Assembly (NCBI GenBank): GCA_024711125.1
Contig: JANJTM010000023.1
Coordinates: 1-39,978 of the forward strand
Source: Rhodothermales bacterium
GTDB lineage: Bacteria > Bacteroidota > Rhodothermia > Rhodothermales > UBA10348
Reading direction: 5' to 3'
DNA: 39,978 nt
Made by a program: the position numbers and the translations under genes. Shown piece by piece: positions 32,038 through 39,978 of the stretch (within the stretch, counting starts at the first letter, position 1; each line of letters opens with the position of its first letter). The notes below the pieces were generated by a model. It searched no databases. It had not been told where the DNA came from and was given only the letters and a program-made list of their open reading frames with translations.

Positions 32038-32657
32038 GACGATACGAATGGTCTGTCCGCACAGCGGCCCTCCTGCGCGGGGTCGAATGCCGGACGCGCT
32101 CCGAAGGCATACACCTGACCTTTGACGACGGACCGGACCCCCGCTCGACCCCCGGACTGCTGGAGGCCCTCGCACGCCACGGCGCGCGCGCGACCTTCTT
32201 CCTGTTGTCGCACCGCGCGGCCGCCGACCCCGGGCTTCTACGCGCGACGGTCGACGCGGGGCACTCGATCGCCTCCCACGGACGCGGCCACGTGGACGCG
32301 TGGCGGGTGAAGGCCGCCGAGGCCATCGCTGACCTCAGCGAAGGCACCGACGCGCTCGAGCAGGCGCTCGGGCGACCGATCCGGCGCGTACGCCCGCCGT
32401 TCGGACGCCTGCGTCCCGCCACGCTGCACTGGGCGATCGGCACGGGGCGCACGATCTGCCTGTGGAGCCGCATGCCGGGAGACTTCCGCCCCGACGCGAC
32501 GCCGGAAACCGTCGCCCGCCGCGTCGCCGAACGGGTGCGCCCGGGCGATATCGTGGTACTGCACGACGCCCGGTCCGGTGCCGCCGAGACCGCCGCGCGC
32601 ACGGCCGAACGCCTGGCCGACCGGTGGCCGCTCCTCCCGCTGGTCGAGGTCCCATGA
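32034..32657 (+). CDS. Polysaccharide deacetylase (NodB/CE4 fold)
   Basis: A 207-residue metal-dependent amide hydrolase that removes acetyl groups from amino sugars of a glycan. The NodB motifs are present: TFDDGP at 29-34 (catalytic Asp), the metal histidines His82 and His86 in SHGRGHVDAW, RPPFGRLRP near 120, a W-x-x-x-x-x-D segment (LWSRMPGDFRP) and LHDA near 180. There is no obvious signal peptide, unusual because most such enzymes act outside; it may work on a lipid-linked precursor on the inner side. It overlaps both neighbours by ATGA-type junctions. Confidence 0.9.
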   Translation: MRRYEWSVRTAALLRGVECRTRSEGIHLTFDDGPDPRSTPGLLEALARHGARATFFLLSHRAAADPGLLRATVDAGHSIASHGRGHVDAWRVKAAEAIADLSEGTDALEQALGRPIRRVRPPFGRLRPATLHWAIGTGRTICLWSRMPGDFRPDATPETVARRVAERVRPGDIVVLHDARSGAAETAARTAERLADRWPLLPLVEVP

Positions 32658-33739
32658 CGGCGCTCTCCCTCGTCCTGCTCGCGGTACAGGTGACCTACCA
32701 CCTCCTGCTGCGCCTCGGGTGGCGACGGGCGCTGGACGACGCCCGCGCCTTCGAAGGCGCGCGCGCCGAGGTCCCGGTGAGCGTGGTCGTCGCCGCTCGC
32801 GACGAGTCAGCCCGCATTCCCGCGCTGCTGGACGCACTCTCGGCGCAGGAGCACGGGCGTTTCGAGGCCGTGATCGTCGACGACGGTTCGCTCGACGGCA
32901 CGGCCGATCTCGTGCGGAATCACGCGGCACGGGACCCGCGGGTCCGCCTGGTTCCGAACCCGGACCCGAAGGAACCCCGCAAGAAACACGCGCTCGCCGC
33001 CGGCATCGCGGCCGCACGCCACGACCGGCTCGTGTTCACCGACGCCGACTGCGTTCCGGGTCCGGGTTGGCTCGCGGCCATGGCCTCGGCGTTGGGCGCC
33101 CAGGAGGGTCGGGGTCTCGTCGTCGGCGTCGGCCAGCCGCTCCGCCGCCCCGGAATGCTGAACGCGCTGCAGCGGTGGGACGCCGCGTGGGCCGCCTACA
33201 CGGGCGCGGCGGCGATCGCGTGGCGGCGCCCGTACCTGGCGAAGGGCTCGAACATGGCCTACGATCGAGCGGTCTTCGAGGCCGTGGGCGGGTACGCGTC
33301 CATGCTCTCGAGCCTCAGCGGCGACGACGACCTGCTCGTGCAGGCCGTCGCGGAACGGGGAGCGGGACGGGTCCGCTTCCAGCCCGACCCGCGCGCGATC
33401 GTTCGGAGCCCCAGCCCGGAAACGCTGCGCGCGTGGGTCCGGCAGAAACGACGGCACACGGCCGCCAGTCGCCACTACGGCCCCGCGATCCAGGTGCACC
33501 TGGCGCTCTACCACGGCTCGGCGACCCTGCTGTGGCTGGCGCCCGTCGCGACCGGCGGCCTGGGTTTCGCCGCACTCGCGGCGCGACTGGTGATCGTCGC
33601 CCTGGCGGCACGCGATCCGCTGCGCCGGACGGGACATACGGATCTCGCGTGGAAGGCCCCCGTTCTCGACTTCCTCCACGCGTGTTTCCATGCCTCGATT
33701 CCGCCCATCGGGTATTTCTTCGGCGCGCGCCGCTGGTAG
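32654..33739 (+). CDS. Second family 2 glycosyltransferase
   Basis: A 361-residue paralogue of the first transferase. N-terminal membrane segment, then PVSVVVAARDESARI, VIVDDGSLDGTADLV (DD), VFTDADCVPGPGW, KGSNMAYDRAVFEAVGGY, the catalytic SGDDDLLVQAV region and the acceptor motif WVRQKRRHTAASRHYG; C-terminal membrane helices follow. Its ATG overlaps the deacetylase stop (ATGA). The two transferases flanking a deacetylase point to production of one partly deacetylated glycan or glycolipid. Substrate sugars are unknown. Confidence 0.88.
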   Translation: MTALSLVLLAVQVTYHLLLRLGWRRALDDARAFEGARAEVPVSVVVAARDESARIPALLDALSAQEHGRFEAVIVDDGSLDGTADLVRNHAARDPRVRLVPNPDPKEPRKKHALAAGIAAARHDRLVFTDADCVPGPGWLAAMASALGAQEGRGLVVGVGQPLRRPGMLNALQRWDAAWAAYTGAAAIAWRRPYLAKGSNMAYDRAVFEAVGGYASMLSSLSGDDDLLVQAVAERGAGRVRFQPDPRAIVRSPSPETLRAWVRQKRRHTAASRHYGPAIQVHLALYHGSATLLWLAPVATGGLGFAALAARLVIVALAARDPLRRTGHTDLAWKAPVLDFLHACFHASIPPIGYFFGARRW

Positions 33740-35273
33740 CCGGGCGGCGACGGCCGTCGGTGTCGGCGTTGCGCTGGCGGCCCTGGCGGTCCTGGCGGCG
33801 CCGGCCGCGGACGCGCAGCCGAGGGGCGACCGCCCCATGCTGCTCGTCGAACCCGGTTCGATAGAGATTCTCGGGCGGGCACGCGCCTCGATCTTCGCAT
33901 TGGACATCGATGGGGCCGAGCGCGAGCTGGCCACGCTGGCCGCGCGGCCCGACGGGGCGGTCGCGGCCTGGTATCACCGGTCGCTGTCGAGCCTTCTCGT
34001 GGCCCTCCTGGACGACGAGGACGCGGCCTGGTCGCGGTTCTTCAGCCGCAGCGACTCGCTGCGACGGCGCCTCGACCATGCCCCGCGGGGTGCCTGGAGA
34101 GACCTCCTCGAGGCCGAAGCGGACTATCAGCGCGCCGTCGCGTGGGCGAAACGTGGCCGCTATGCGCGGGCGGCCATGGCGGCTTCGGCCGCGTTCCGCG
34201 GGTATTCCCGCACGGTGGAACGCTATCCGCACCTCGCCGACGCTCGCAAGGGTACCGGGCTCTTCGAGGCGCTCGTCGGAGCGCTGCCCGACACCTACCG
34301 CCGTTTCCTGACCCTTTTCGGTTTCCCGGGCGACTTCTCGCGCGGAACGGCGGCGCTCGTCGATGCCGCACGCGGCGACGGCTACTTCTCGGACGAGGCC
34401 TCGCTGTACCTGGGCATGCTCGGTCTCTTCGAGTTCCCGGTGCCGGTGGACGCCCTCGCCGAACTGCGGGCGGTCTACTCGCGGACCGGCCGCAGCCCGC
34501 TGGTCGCGCTGCCCCTGCTGGAGACGCTCCTGCGCAGGCGCCGTGTCGCCGAAGCCGAGGATGTGCTGAAGGATGTCGCCCGGCGCATGGAGGAGGGCCG
34601 CACGATGCCCGTCGCGTATCTCGCCTGGTTCGAGGGCGAATGCGCGTATCGACGCGACGCCTTCGATGCCGCGGCCGCGCACTTCGAACGGTACGTGCGG
34701 ATCCACCGCGGCCCGGCGCTCAAGGCCCACGCATGGATGCGACTCGGACAGTCGCACGACCTCTCCGGACGACGTTCCGAAGCGGTCGCCGCATATCGCG
34801 AGGTCGTGGCGGCGCGCGAATTCGATTCGGATGCCGCGGCTGCCCGGTTCGCGGCGGAACGCCTGCGGGCAGCGCCGTCCGACGACGAACGCACGCTCTG
34901 GTACGCGGCCAACGCGTTCGATCGGGACGACCCGGCGATCGCCGAAGAGATGCTGAGAGGCCTGGTGGAGCGGACCGCGCTCGACCCCGGCCTTCGGGCC
35001 GAGGCGCTGTACCGGCTCGGTCGTGTCGCGGAGGAACGCCGTTCCGACGACGAGGCCGTCGCGTGGTACCGGCGGGCGGTGGACGCGGGCGGGGATGCGA
35101 AGGACCGGTGGAAGCCCACGAGCTGGTATCGCATCGCCCGCATCGAGGAGGCCCGCGGCAACCGGTCGGCGGCGCGCGCTGCGCTGGAGCGACTGCTCGA
35201 GGTGGAGGGCGACTACGATTACCGCGGGCAGCTGCGCCGACAGGCCGAAACCCGGCTCGCCGGGCTCAGATGA
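33690..35273 (+). CDS. Secreted TPR-repeat protein
   Basis: A 527-residue protein. The N-terminus (MPRFRPSGISSARAAGSRAATAVGVGVALAALAVLAAPAADAQ) has a long basic n-region before a hydrophobic core with a cleavage site after ADA, so it is probably periplasmic or outer-membrane bound. The rest is alpha-helical tetratricopeptide sequence: pairs of helices such as DPGLRAEALYRLGRVAEERRSDDEAVAWYRRAVDAG and HAWMRLGQSHDLSGRRSEAVAAYREVV. It overlaps the preceding transferase by 50 bp. TPR proteins often scaffold export complexes, e.g. PgaA-like partners; here that is inferred from context only. The stop overlaps the convergent priA stop by 8 bp. Confidence 0.8.
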   Translation: MPRFRPSGISSARAAGSRAATAVGVGVALAALAVLAAPAADAQPRGDRPMLLVEPGSIEILGRARASIFALDIDGAERELATLAARPDGAVAAWYHRSLSSLLVALLDDEDAAWSRFFSRSDSLRRRLDHAPRGAWRDLLEAEADYQRAVAWAKRGRYARAAMAASAAFRGYSRTVERYPHLADARKGTGLFEALVGALPDTYRRFLTLFGFPGDFSRGTAALVDAARGDGYFSDEASLYLGMLGLFEFPVPVDALAELRAVYSRTGRSPLVALPLLETLLRRRRVAEAEDVLKDVARRMEEGRTMPVAYLAWFEGECAYRRDAFDAAAAHFERYVRIHRGPALKAHAWMRLGQSHDLSGRRSEAVAAYREVVAAREFDSDAAAARFAAERLRAAPSDDERTLWYAANAFDRDDPAIAEEMLRGLVERTALDPGLRAEALYRLGRVAEERRSDDEAVAWYRRAVDAGGDAKDRWKPTSWYRIARIEEARGNRSAARAALERLLEVEGDYDYRGQLRRQAETRLAGLR

Positions 35274-37521
35274 GCCCCATCGGATCCACGTCGACCGTGA
35301 TGCGGCACCCGGCCGGAAGGCGGGCGATTCCCGCGGTCGTTCTCGCGATCGCGGCACGCAGTGCGCCGGGCGGCACCGACCGCGGCGCGCGCACGAGCAC
35401 GTGCCAGCGCCAGGTGCGGTTGACGCGGGCGATGAAGGCCTGCGCGGGTCCGATCGCCTCGATGGGCGCCGCTCCGGCGAAGCCCCGGGAGGATTCGCCG
35501 AAGGCCGCCGCCCACGCCTCGGCGAGTTCCTGCACGGGACGCTCCTCGGGCCCGCGGAACTCGATGCGCACGAGTCGCACGAACGGCGGCCACGAAAGCG
35601 CCTCCCGCGCGGGCAATACCTCGTTTACGAATCCTTCGTAATCGTGCCGCTTCGCGAGGCGGATCACGGGGTGGTCGGCATGGCGTGTCTGCAGGATCAC
35701 CTCGCCGTGCAGTTCCGCCCGTCCGGCGCGGCCCGCCACCTGGGTCAGCAGCTGGAAAATGCGTTCGTCGCTTCGGAAATCGGGGAAGAGGAGGCCGGCG
35801 TCCGCGTCGATCACCCCCACCAGCGTCACCCGCTCGAAATCGAGCCCCTTGGCGACCATCTGGGTACCGACCAGGATATCGGCCTCGCCGGCGCCGAAGC
35901 GGGCGAGGATGCGGTCGTGCGAGTCCTTCCGGCCCGTCGTGTCGAGGTCCATGCGCAGCAGCCGCGCATCGGGGAAGAGTGCCGCGAGATCCTCTTCGAC
36001 CCGCTGCGTGCCGGCGCCCAACTGTTCGAGGGCCCCGCTGCCGCACTCGACGCAGGTGGATTCCAGGCGGAACGCGCGCCCGCACGTGTGGCAGCGCATC
36101 TGCCGCTTCGCCTTGTGCACGGTCAGCGTGACCGAGCAATCGGGGCAGGTGGGGGAGTGTCCGCAGTCGCAGCATTGCAGCACGGGAGCGTATCCGCGCC
36201 GGTTCTGGAGCAGGATCACCTGCTGGCCGTCTGCGAGCCGCTTCGCGATCGCCTTGTGCAGTGCCGCCGAGATCGCCGAGGCGGGCCGCCCCGATTTGCG
36301 CTCGGCCACGAGGTCCACGATGCGCACGTCGGGCAGGCGCGCCGGCGCGCTGCCCGGCTGTGCGACCCGCTCGGGCATCGAGACCAGCGTGTGTTTCCCG
36401 GTCGCCGCGTTGTGCCACGACTCGAGGCTGGGCGTGGCGCTTCCGAGCACGCAGACGGCGCCCGCGCGGGCTGCACGCACCAGGGCCACGTCCCGCGCGT
36501 GGTACCGCGGGGCCGGGTCGAACTGCTTGTAGGAGGCCTCGTGCTCCTCGTCCACCACCACGAGACCGAGGTTCCTGACGGGCGCGAAGATGGCGCTGCG
36601 CGGTCCGATAACGACCCTGCGCCGCCCCGCGCGGATCTCCCGCCACGTGTCGAACCGCTCTCCCGAGGCCATGCGCGAGTGCAGGACCGCGACCTGGTCG
36701 CCGAAACGGGCGCGGAATCGCCGGACGGTCTGCGGCGTCAGCGCGATCTCCGGAACGAGTACGATGCCGCTGCGACCCGTCGCCGTCGCGCGGTCGAGCG
36801 CGGCCATGTACACCTCGGTCTTGCCGCTGCCGGTGACTCCGTGCAGGAGGAAACTCGCGAACCCGCCGCCGTCGAGGGCTGTCGCGAGGGACTCGACCGC
36901 CGCGCGCTGGTGCGCCTGCAGTTCGGGCGCCGTGACGCGTGCCGTCAACCCGTCGGTCGGCGCGGACGCCCTCGACGATTCCATCTCGGCGGTCTCGATC
37001 GCGCCCCGCTTCGCCAGCGCGTCGAGCGTCGCGTACGTCGCGCCGGTCTCGCCGACCACGGTCGCGGCGCGAACCCAGGTGCCGGGGCGGGTGGCGAGGA
37101 GGTCGAGGACCGCCTGCTGGCGCGGCCCCGCCGCCGCGGGTTCGGCGCCGATGCGCACGTACCGCTCCACGAGCGCCTCGGCCGCGGGGGGCGGAAGCGC
37201 CGCCTTGCACGCCTCTCCCCACGAGCAGGCATAATATTCCGCAATCCAGGCCGTCAGGTCGAGCAGCTCGGGCGGAAGCGCGGGCTCGTCGTCGAGAACC
37301 GCCACGATCTGTTTGAGGGCCGCCGGGTCGGGGGCGTCGGTATGGGCACTGCCGGGTCCGGGTCCCGGTACGATCACCCCCTGCATCGAGCGCCTTCCGA
37401 ACGGAACCTCGACGCGCGCGCCCGGCAGGGCCTTGTCTGCAAGGCGCTCCGGCACCCCGTACGTGAACAGGGTCTCGAGCGGAAGGGGCAGCGCAACGCG
37501 CACCAAGCGGGGTTCGGGCAC
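35266..37521 (-). CDS. priA: Primosomal protein N' (replication restart helicase PriA)
   Basis: A 3'-to-5' helicase that reloads the replisome at abandoned forks. From the GTG at 37521 it has 751 residues (E. coli 732). The N-terminal 3'-DNA-binding domain starts VRVALPLPLETLFTYGVPE; Walker A GVTGSGKT is at 228-235, DEEH at 324-327 in VVVDEEHEASYKQFD, and a cysteine-rich zinc region lies at 450-493 (CCDCGHSPTCPDCSV and CHTCGRAF...CVECG), all PriA hallmarks. A longer frame from a TTG at 37599 would cross the divergent start of the lipoprotein gene and is unlikely. Gene ends overlap the TPR gene by 8 bp. Confidence 0.95.
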   Translation of the reverse strand: MPEPRLVRVALPLPLETLFTYGVPERLADKALPGARVEVPFGRRSMQGVIVPGPGPGSAHTDAPDPAALKQIVAVLDDEPALPPELLDLTAWIAEYYACSWGEACKAALPPPAAEALVERYVRIGAEPAAAGPRQQAVLDLLATRPGTWVRAATVVGETGATYATLDALAKRGAIETAEMESSRASAPTDGLTARVTAPELQAHQRAAVESLATALDGGGFASFLLHGVTGSGKTEVYMAALDRATATGRSGIVLVPEIALTPQTVRRFRARFGDQVAVLHSRMASGERFDTWREIRAGRRRVVIGPRSAIFAPVRNLGLVVVDEEHEASYKQFDPAPRYHARDVALVRAARAGAVCVLGSATPSLESWHNAATGKHTLVSMPERVAQPGSAPARLPDVRIVDLVAERKSGRPASAISAALHKAIAKRLADGQQVILLQNRRGYAPVLQCCDCGHSPTCPDCSVTLTVHKAKRQMRCHTCGRAFRLESTCVECGSGALEQLGAGTQRVEEDLAALFPDARLLRMDLDTTGRKDSHDRILARFGAGEADILVGTQMVAKGLDFERVTLVGVIDADAGLLFPDFRSDERIFQLLTQVAGRAGRAELHGEVILQTRHADHPVIRLAKRHDYEGFVNEVLPAREALSWPPFVRLVRIEFRGPEERPVQELAEAWAAAFGESSRGFAGAAPIEAIGPAQAFIARVNRTWRWHVLVRAPRSVPPGALRAAIARTTAGIARLPAGCRITVDVDPMGLI

Positions 37522-37593
37522 GGGGTCGGGGGGACGTTGCGTTGAAACCCGCGCCGTCGGCCGGGGTTGCCACGGTTCTGGACTCCCGGAGCG

Positions 37594-38607
37594 ATGCAAA
37601 TCCGTCTACCCTCGATCCTGGCCCTGGTGCTCGTTGCGGCCCCCGGGTGCTTTCCGTACGCCTGCAACCGCACCGAGACGCGGGCGATCGCGCCGGCCGA
37701 TTCGGTTTCGCGCGCGTTGGCGGCGGCGACGCCGGTCGACACGCTCGAGGTGCTCGGCGACGTGGGGGGAGCATTCGAGCATCCGCGCACGGTCGCGTTC
37801 GGGCCGGGCGGCGTGCTCTGGTTCACCGATACCGGGCGGAACAGCGTGTCGCGCGTCGATTCGACCGGCGCTGCGACCGAGTCCGTCCCCGACCACTTCG
37901 AATTCCCCTACCTCGCCGGTTTTCGGGGCGGAAAGCCGGTCGTGTACGCGGCCGGTCCGCGGCGGCTCGTCGGGCTGGACGACGACGGCGCCGAAGCCTG
38001 GTCGCAACCGATGCCGAAGGACGGCCCGGAAAAGGGCGCCCTGACGTACGCGCTCGTCACCGACCGCGGGTCCTGGTTCAAGGTGCTCGGCGAGGAGTTC
38101 GGCGGGCTGATCGTCGCGTTCGACAGCGCCGGCGCCGAAACGGGCCGCACGCCGCTCGGGGGCGCGTGGTGGCGCTGGGCCGGCTTCCTGCGCACGTGGC
38201 GGGGCGAGGCGTGGTCGCTCTCGGGCTATCGTCCGCTGCTTCACCGGATCGGCGAGACCCTCGGCGATTCGCTCGCGTTGCAGGGCTTCGACTCCCCGAT
38301 GCTCGCCCGCCTGCGCAGCTTCGAGCGCGGCGACGCCGACGCGCCCCCGCTCCTCACCGCGTCGGCGACGGGTGCGGACTCGGTCCTCTTCGTGCTCAAC
38401 ATGCGCCCCGGCTGGCTCAACGTCGATGTCTACGGTCCCGACGGACGCCTTCGCCGCATCCTCACCGAGCCGAACCCGGGGTTCGACAAGAACTTCTTTC
38501 CGACCGACATCGCGGCCCGCGCGTTTCCCGGCGGGGCGTACGAGATCGCCGTCACGGTCACGGAGCCCGAGGCCGGGGTGCGGAGGTACCGCTGGGCGGG
38601 GTTCTAG
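37594..38607 (+). CDS. Beta-propeller lipoprotein (NHL-like)
   Basis: A 337-residue secreted protein. The signal (MQIRLPSILALVLVAAPGC) ends in the lipobox APGC, Cys19 being lipidated. The mature part opens with a propeller-type repeat (FEHPRTVAFGPGGVLWFTDTGRNSVSRVD), the pattern of NHL/6-bladed propellers of bacterial secreted sensors, and continues with further degenerate blades (LAGFRGGKPVVYAAGPRRLVGLD, VDVYGPDGRLRRIL). No catalytic motif seen. Divergent from priA with 72 bp between; no convincing promoter for either in that gap. Confidence 0.78.
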   Translation: MQIRLPSILALVLVAAPGCFPYACNRTETRAIAPADSVSRALAAATPVDTLEVLGDVGGAFEHPRTVAFGPGGVLWFTDTGRNSVSRVDSTGAATESVPDHFEFPYLAGFRGGKPVVYAAGPRRLVGLDDDGAEAWSQPMPKDGPEKGALTYALVTDRGSWFKVLGEEFGGLIVAFDSAGAETGRTPLGGAWWRWAGFLRTWRGEAWSLSGYRPLLHRIGETLGDSLALQGFDSPMLARLRSFERGDADAPPLLTASATGADSVLFVLNMRPGWLNVDVYGPDGRLRRILTEPNPGFDKNFFPTDIAARAFPGGAYEIAVTVTEPEAGVRRYRWAGF

Positions 38608-38700
38608 GGCGCGTCTGCCCCCCGGTACGCGCGTGGTGCGTCCACGACCTCGGACGACGGGGTCGACGCGGCCATTTTCGCGATGTGCCGGCGGGCCCAT

Positions 38701-38883
38701 GTGGAAATTCGGCCCTATTTTCCACTTCCGGAGCCGTTTTTGGAGTGCGGAAGTGTAATCGAGGCCGTTTTTCCACTTCCGGAGCCGTTTTTGGAGTGCG
38801 GAAGTGTAATCGAGGCCGATTTTTCCACTTCCGGGGCCGTCTTGAGGGTGCGGAAGTGGAATTGAGGCCCGTATTCCACTTCC
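38701..38883. repeat. Hairpin repeat array B, four units with 51-52 bp period
   Basis: Loop GGCC cores lie at 38711, 38763, 38814 and 38866 (steps 52, 51, 52). Units are hairpins: GTGGAAA (38701-38707) with TTTCCAC (38719-38725); GGAAGTG with CACTTCC at 38749-38755/38774-38780 and at 38800-38806/38826-38832; and a perfect 11 bp stem GGAAGTGGAAT (38852-38862) with ATTCCACTTCC (38873-38883). Segments 38722-38767 and 38773-38818 are identical (46 bp). Between hairpins CACTTCCG can pair instead with the next CGGAAGTG across a GGAGCCGTTTTTGGAGTG spacer, so the array can fold two ways. Period 51/52 shifts frame, so it is not coding. It lies between the lipoprotein and recG; 38608-38700 and 38884-39025 show nothing I can name. 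Confidence 0.87.
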
Positions 38884-39025
38884 TCGCTTGCCTGTGGCAG
38901 GCCTCGGGCCTCACCGATGCCGAAAGCCCGAGCGAAAGCCGCGGCATGACCGCAGGCGGGGGGCGCCGCCCACGCGACCAACCAGGGAGGCCCGGCCGGG
39001 CCCGCGCCAAGTGTCCACCTCCGCG

Positions 39026-39033
39026 TATCTTCC
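39026..39033 (+). promoter_or_regulatory. Candidate -7 element before recG
   Basis: TATCTTCC lies 33 bp before the recG ATG at 39067. It matches TAnnTT with the last two bases CC, like the elements at 18337 and 21315. Confidence 0.35.
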
Positions 39034-39066
39034 CCGGGATGCCCAAGCGCCCCAGTCCGCGCCCTC

Positions 39067-39978
39067 ATGCCGGAGTCCTTCCTCGACGAGCCCATCCAGT
39101 TCCTGAAGGGGGTCGGTCCGCGCCGGGCGAAGGCGTTCGAGGAGGCGGGCGTCACCACCGTGCGCGACCTGTTGCAGGTCTACCCGCGCCGGTACCTCGA
39201 CCGCTCGAGCATCACCCCGATCCGGCTGATCCGGGCGGAATCGGGTACCGTGACGGTGGTCGGAACCGTCCGCTCGGCCCAGACCGTGCCCGGGCGCGTC
39301 AAGCGCTTCGAGATCGTCGTCGAGGACGAGTCGGCCGCGCGCCTGCAGTGCGTCTGGTTCAAGGGCCTCGGGTGGATTCCGAAAGCCTTCAAGGTCGGCG
39401 ACCGCGTCGCCCTGCACGGCAAGCCGCAAGTCTACCAAAGCCGCGTCTCGCTCGCCCATCCGGACTTCGACAAGCTCGTCGACGAGGGCCCCGCGCTCGA
39501 CACCGGCCGCATCATCGCCCTCTACCCCGGCGGCGCCGCGTTCGACCGCGCGGGCATCACGAGCCGGCAGATGCGGCGCATCCTGTACGAACTGTTCAAG
39601 GAGCACGGCCTGAAGCTGCAGGATCCGTTCCCCGAGTCGCTGACGAAGCCGCTCGGCCTCATGGAAGGCCGCGTGGCGTGGCGCGCGGTCCACTTCCCCA
39701 AGTCGCAGGACGAACTGCGCGCCGCCCGCGCCCGCCTCATCTTCGACGAGTTCTTCTGGATCCAGCTCCTGCTCGCGCGGATGCGCCAGAAGCGCACCGC
39801 CACCCCCGGCCCCGTCTTCGGCGAGCCCGGCCCGCTCGTCCAGCGTTTCCTGAGCGAAATCCTCCCCTTCGAACTCACCGGAGACCAGCACGCCGCGATC
39901 GCCGACGTCGTGCGCGACACCCGCACCGGCGTCCAGATGAACCGCCTGGTGCAGGGGGATGTCGGAAGCGGTAAAACC
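39067..39978 (+). CDS. recG: ATP-dependent DNA helicase RecG (C-terminus cut by window edge)
   Basis: Remodels stalled replication forks and Holliday junctions. Only the first 304 residues are present of about 700. The N-terminal helix-hairpin part (PIQFLKGVGPRRAKAFEEAGV, with the typical DLLxxYPRRYLDRS) precedes the wedge/OB domain (about 55-150, with CVWFKGLGWIPKAFKVGDRVALHGKPQ), then the segment with FELTGDQHAAIADVVRD, and the window ends inside Walker A (GDVGSGKT). The ATG at 39067 gives the standard MPESFLDEPIQFLKGVGP start; the ATG at 39039 is in another frame. Confidence 0.94.
   Translation, partial: MPESFLDEPIQFLKGVGPRRAKAFEEAGVTTVRDLLQVYPRRYLDRSSITPIRLIRAESGTVTVVGTVRSAQTVPGRVKRFEIVVEDESAARLQCVWFKGLGWIPKAFKVGDRVALHGKPQVYQSRVSLAHPDFDKLVDEGPALDTGRIIALYPGGAAFDRAGITSRQMRRILYELFKEHGLKLQDPFPESLTKPLGLMEGRVAWRAVHFPKSQDELRAARARLIFDEFFWIQLLLARMRQKRTATPGPVFGEPGPLVQRFLSEILPFELTGDQHAAIADVVRDTRTGVQMNRLVQGDVGSGKT

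Noticed and set aside
37522-37599. N-terminal extension of PriA from a TTG at 37599
   Set aside because: It would overlap the divergent lipoprotein start; PriA homology begins just after the GTG at 37521.
38558-39046. Minus-strand frame across array B with repeated LHFRTPKTAPEVEK-like peptides
   Set aside because: The 51/52 bp spacing changes frame between units and other frames are equally open; the repeats are better explained as hairpins. No start with context.

Overview
This GC-rich window (clearly above 60% GC by eye) comes from a free-living Gram-negative bacterium, most likely of the FCB superphylum (Gemmatimonadota or Rhodothermota/Bacteroidota; the sequence alone does not decide). 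Reasons: most starts lack a Shine-Dalgarno sequence, several genes are preceded by a Bacteroidota-like -7 element of the TAnnTT type (perfect TATCTTTG before yajC), and the gene set fits: S46 dipeptidyl-peptidase, a large Ser/Thr kinase fused to TolB-like and TPR domains, GlnRS-YqeY fusion, animal-type pyruvoyl-tetrahydropterin synthase, TRAP transporter and outer-membrane barrel proteins. About 31 protein genes, one RNA gene (SRP RNA) and two repeat arrays are packed tightly, with many ATGA overlaps and convergent gene ends touching or overlapping.

Layout. 1-1130: citrate synthase (cut by the window edge). 1311-3425: uracil-DNA glycosylase-like protein and RarA. 3563-5451: TRAP permease subunits DctQ and DctM. 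5452-5941: gene-free, holding repeat array A. 5942-9534: DinB protein, divergent Lrp regulator plus methionine gamma-lyase-like enzyme, TRAP binding protein. 9578-12946: SDR, tRNA methyltransferase TrmH, Ogt, a TolB-like lipoprotein. 12956-17540: GlnRS-YqeY and divergent S46 peptidase. 17542-19397: SDR, an unknown protein translationally coupled to YqgE. 19401-21183: a pterin operon (PTPS, GTP cyclohydrolase I, SDR). 21344-24989: HIT protein, outer-membrane barrel, CoaE, acyltransferase. 25014-30663: kinase, flippase-like membrane protein, YajC, geranylgeranyl-reductase-like flavoprotein, with the SRP RNA just upstream. 30901-35273: glycosyltransferase, polysaccharide deacetylase, second glycosyltransferase, TPR protein in one overlapping operon. 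35266-37521: PriA. 37594-38607: beta-propeller lipoprotein. 38608-39066: repeat array B. 39067-end: RecG, cut by the window edge.

The most unusual content is the pair of repeat arrays. Array A (about 5612-5750) and array B (about 38701-38883) lie 33 kb apart but share a 51-52 bp period, a GGCC-like loop core and the same style of short inverted arms, while the arm sequences themselves change between units and arrays. They appear to be members of one dispersed, structured, non-coding hairpin-repeat family that I do not recognise. Other points of interest are a candidate tetrahydrobiopterin-type operon, an S46 peptidase with the arginine that marks acidic-residue specificity, and a candidate glycan synthesis/deacetylation operon.
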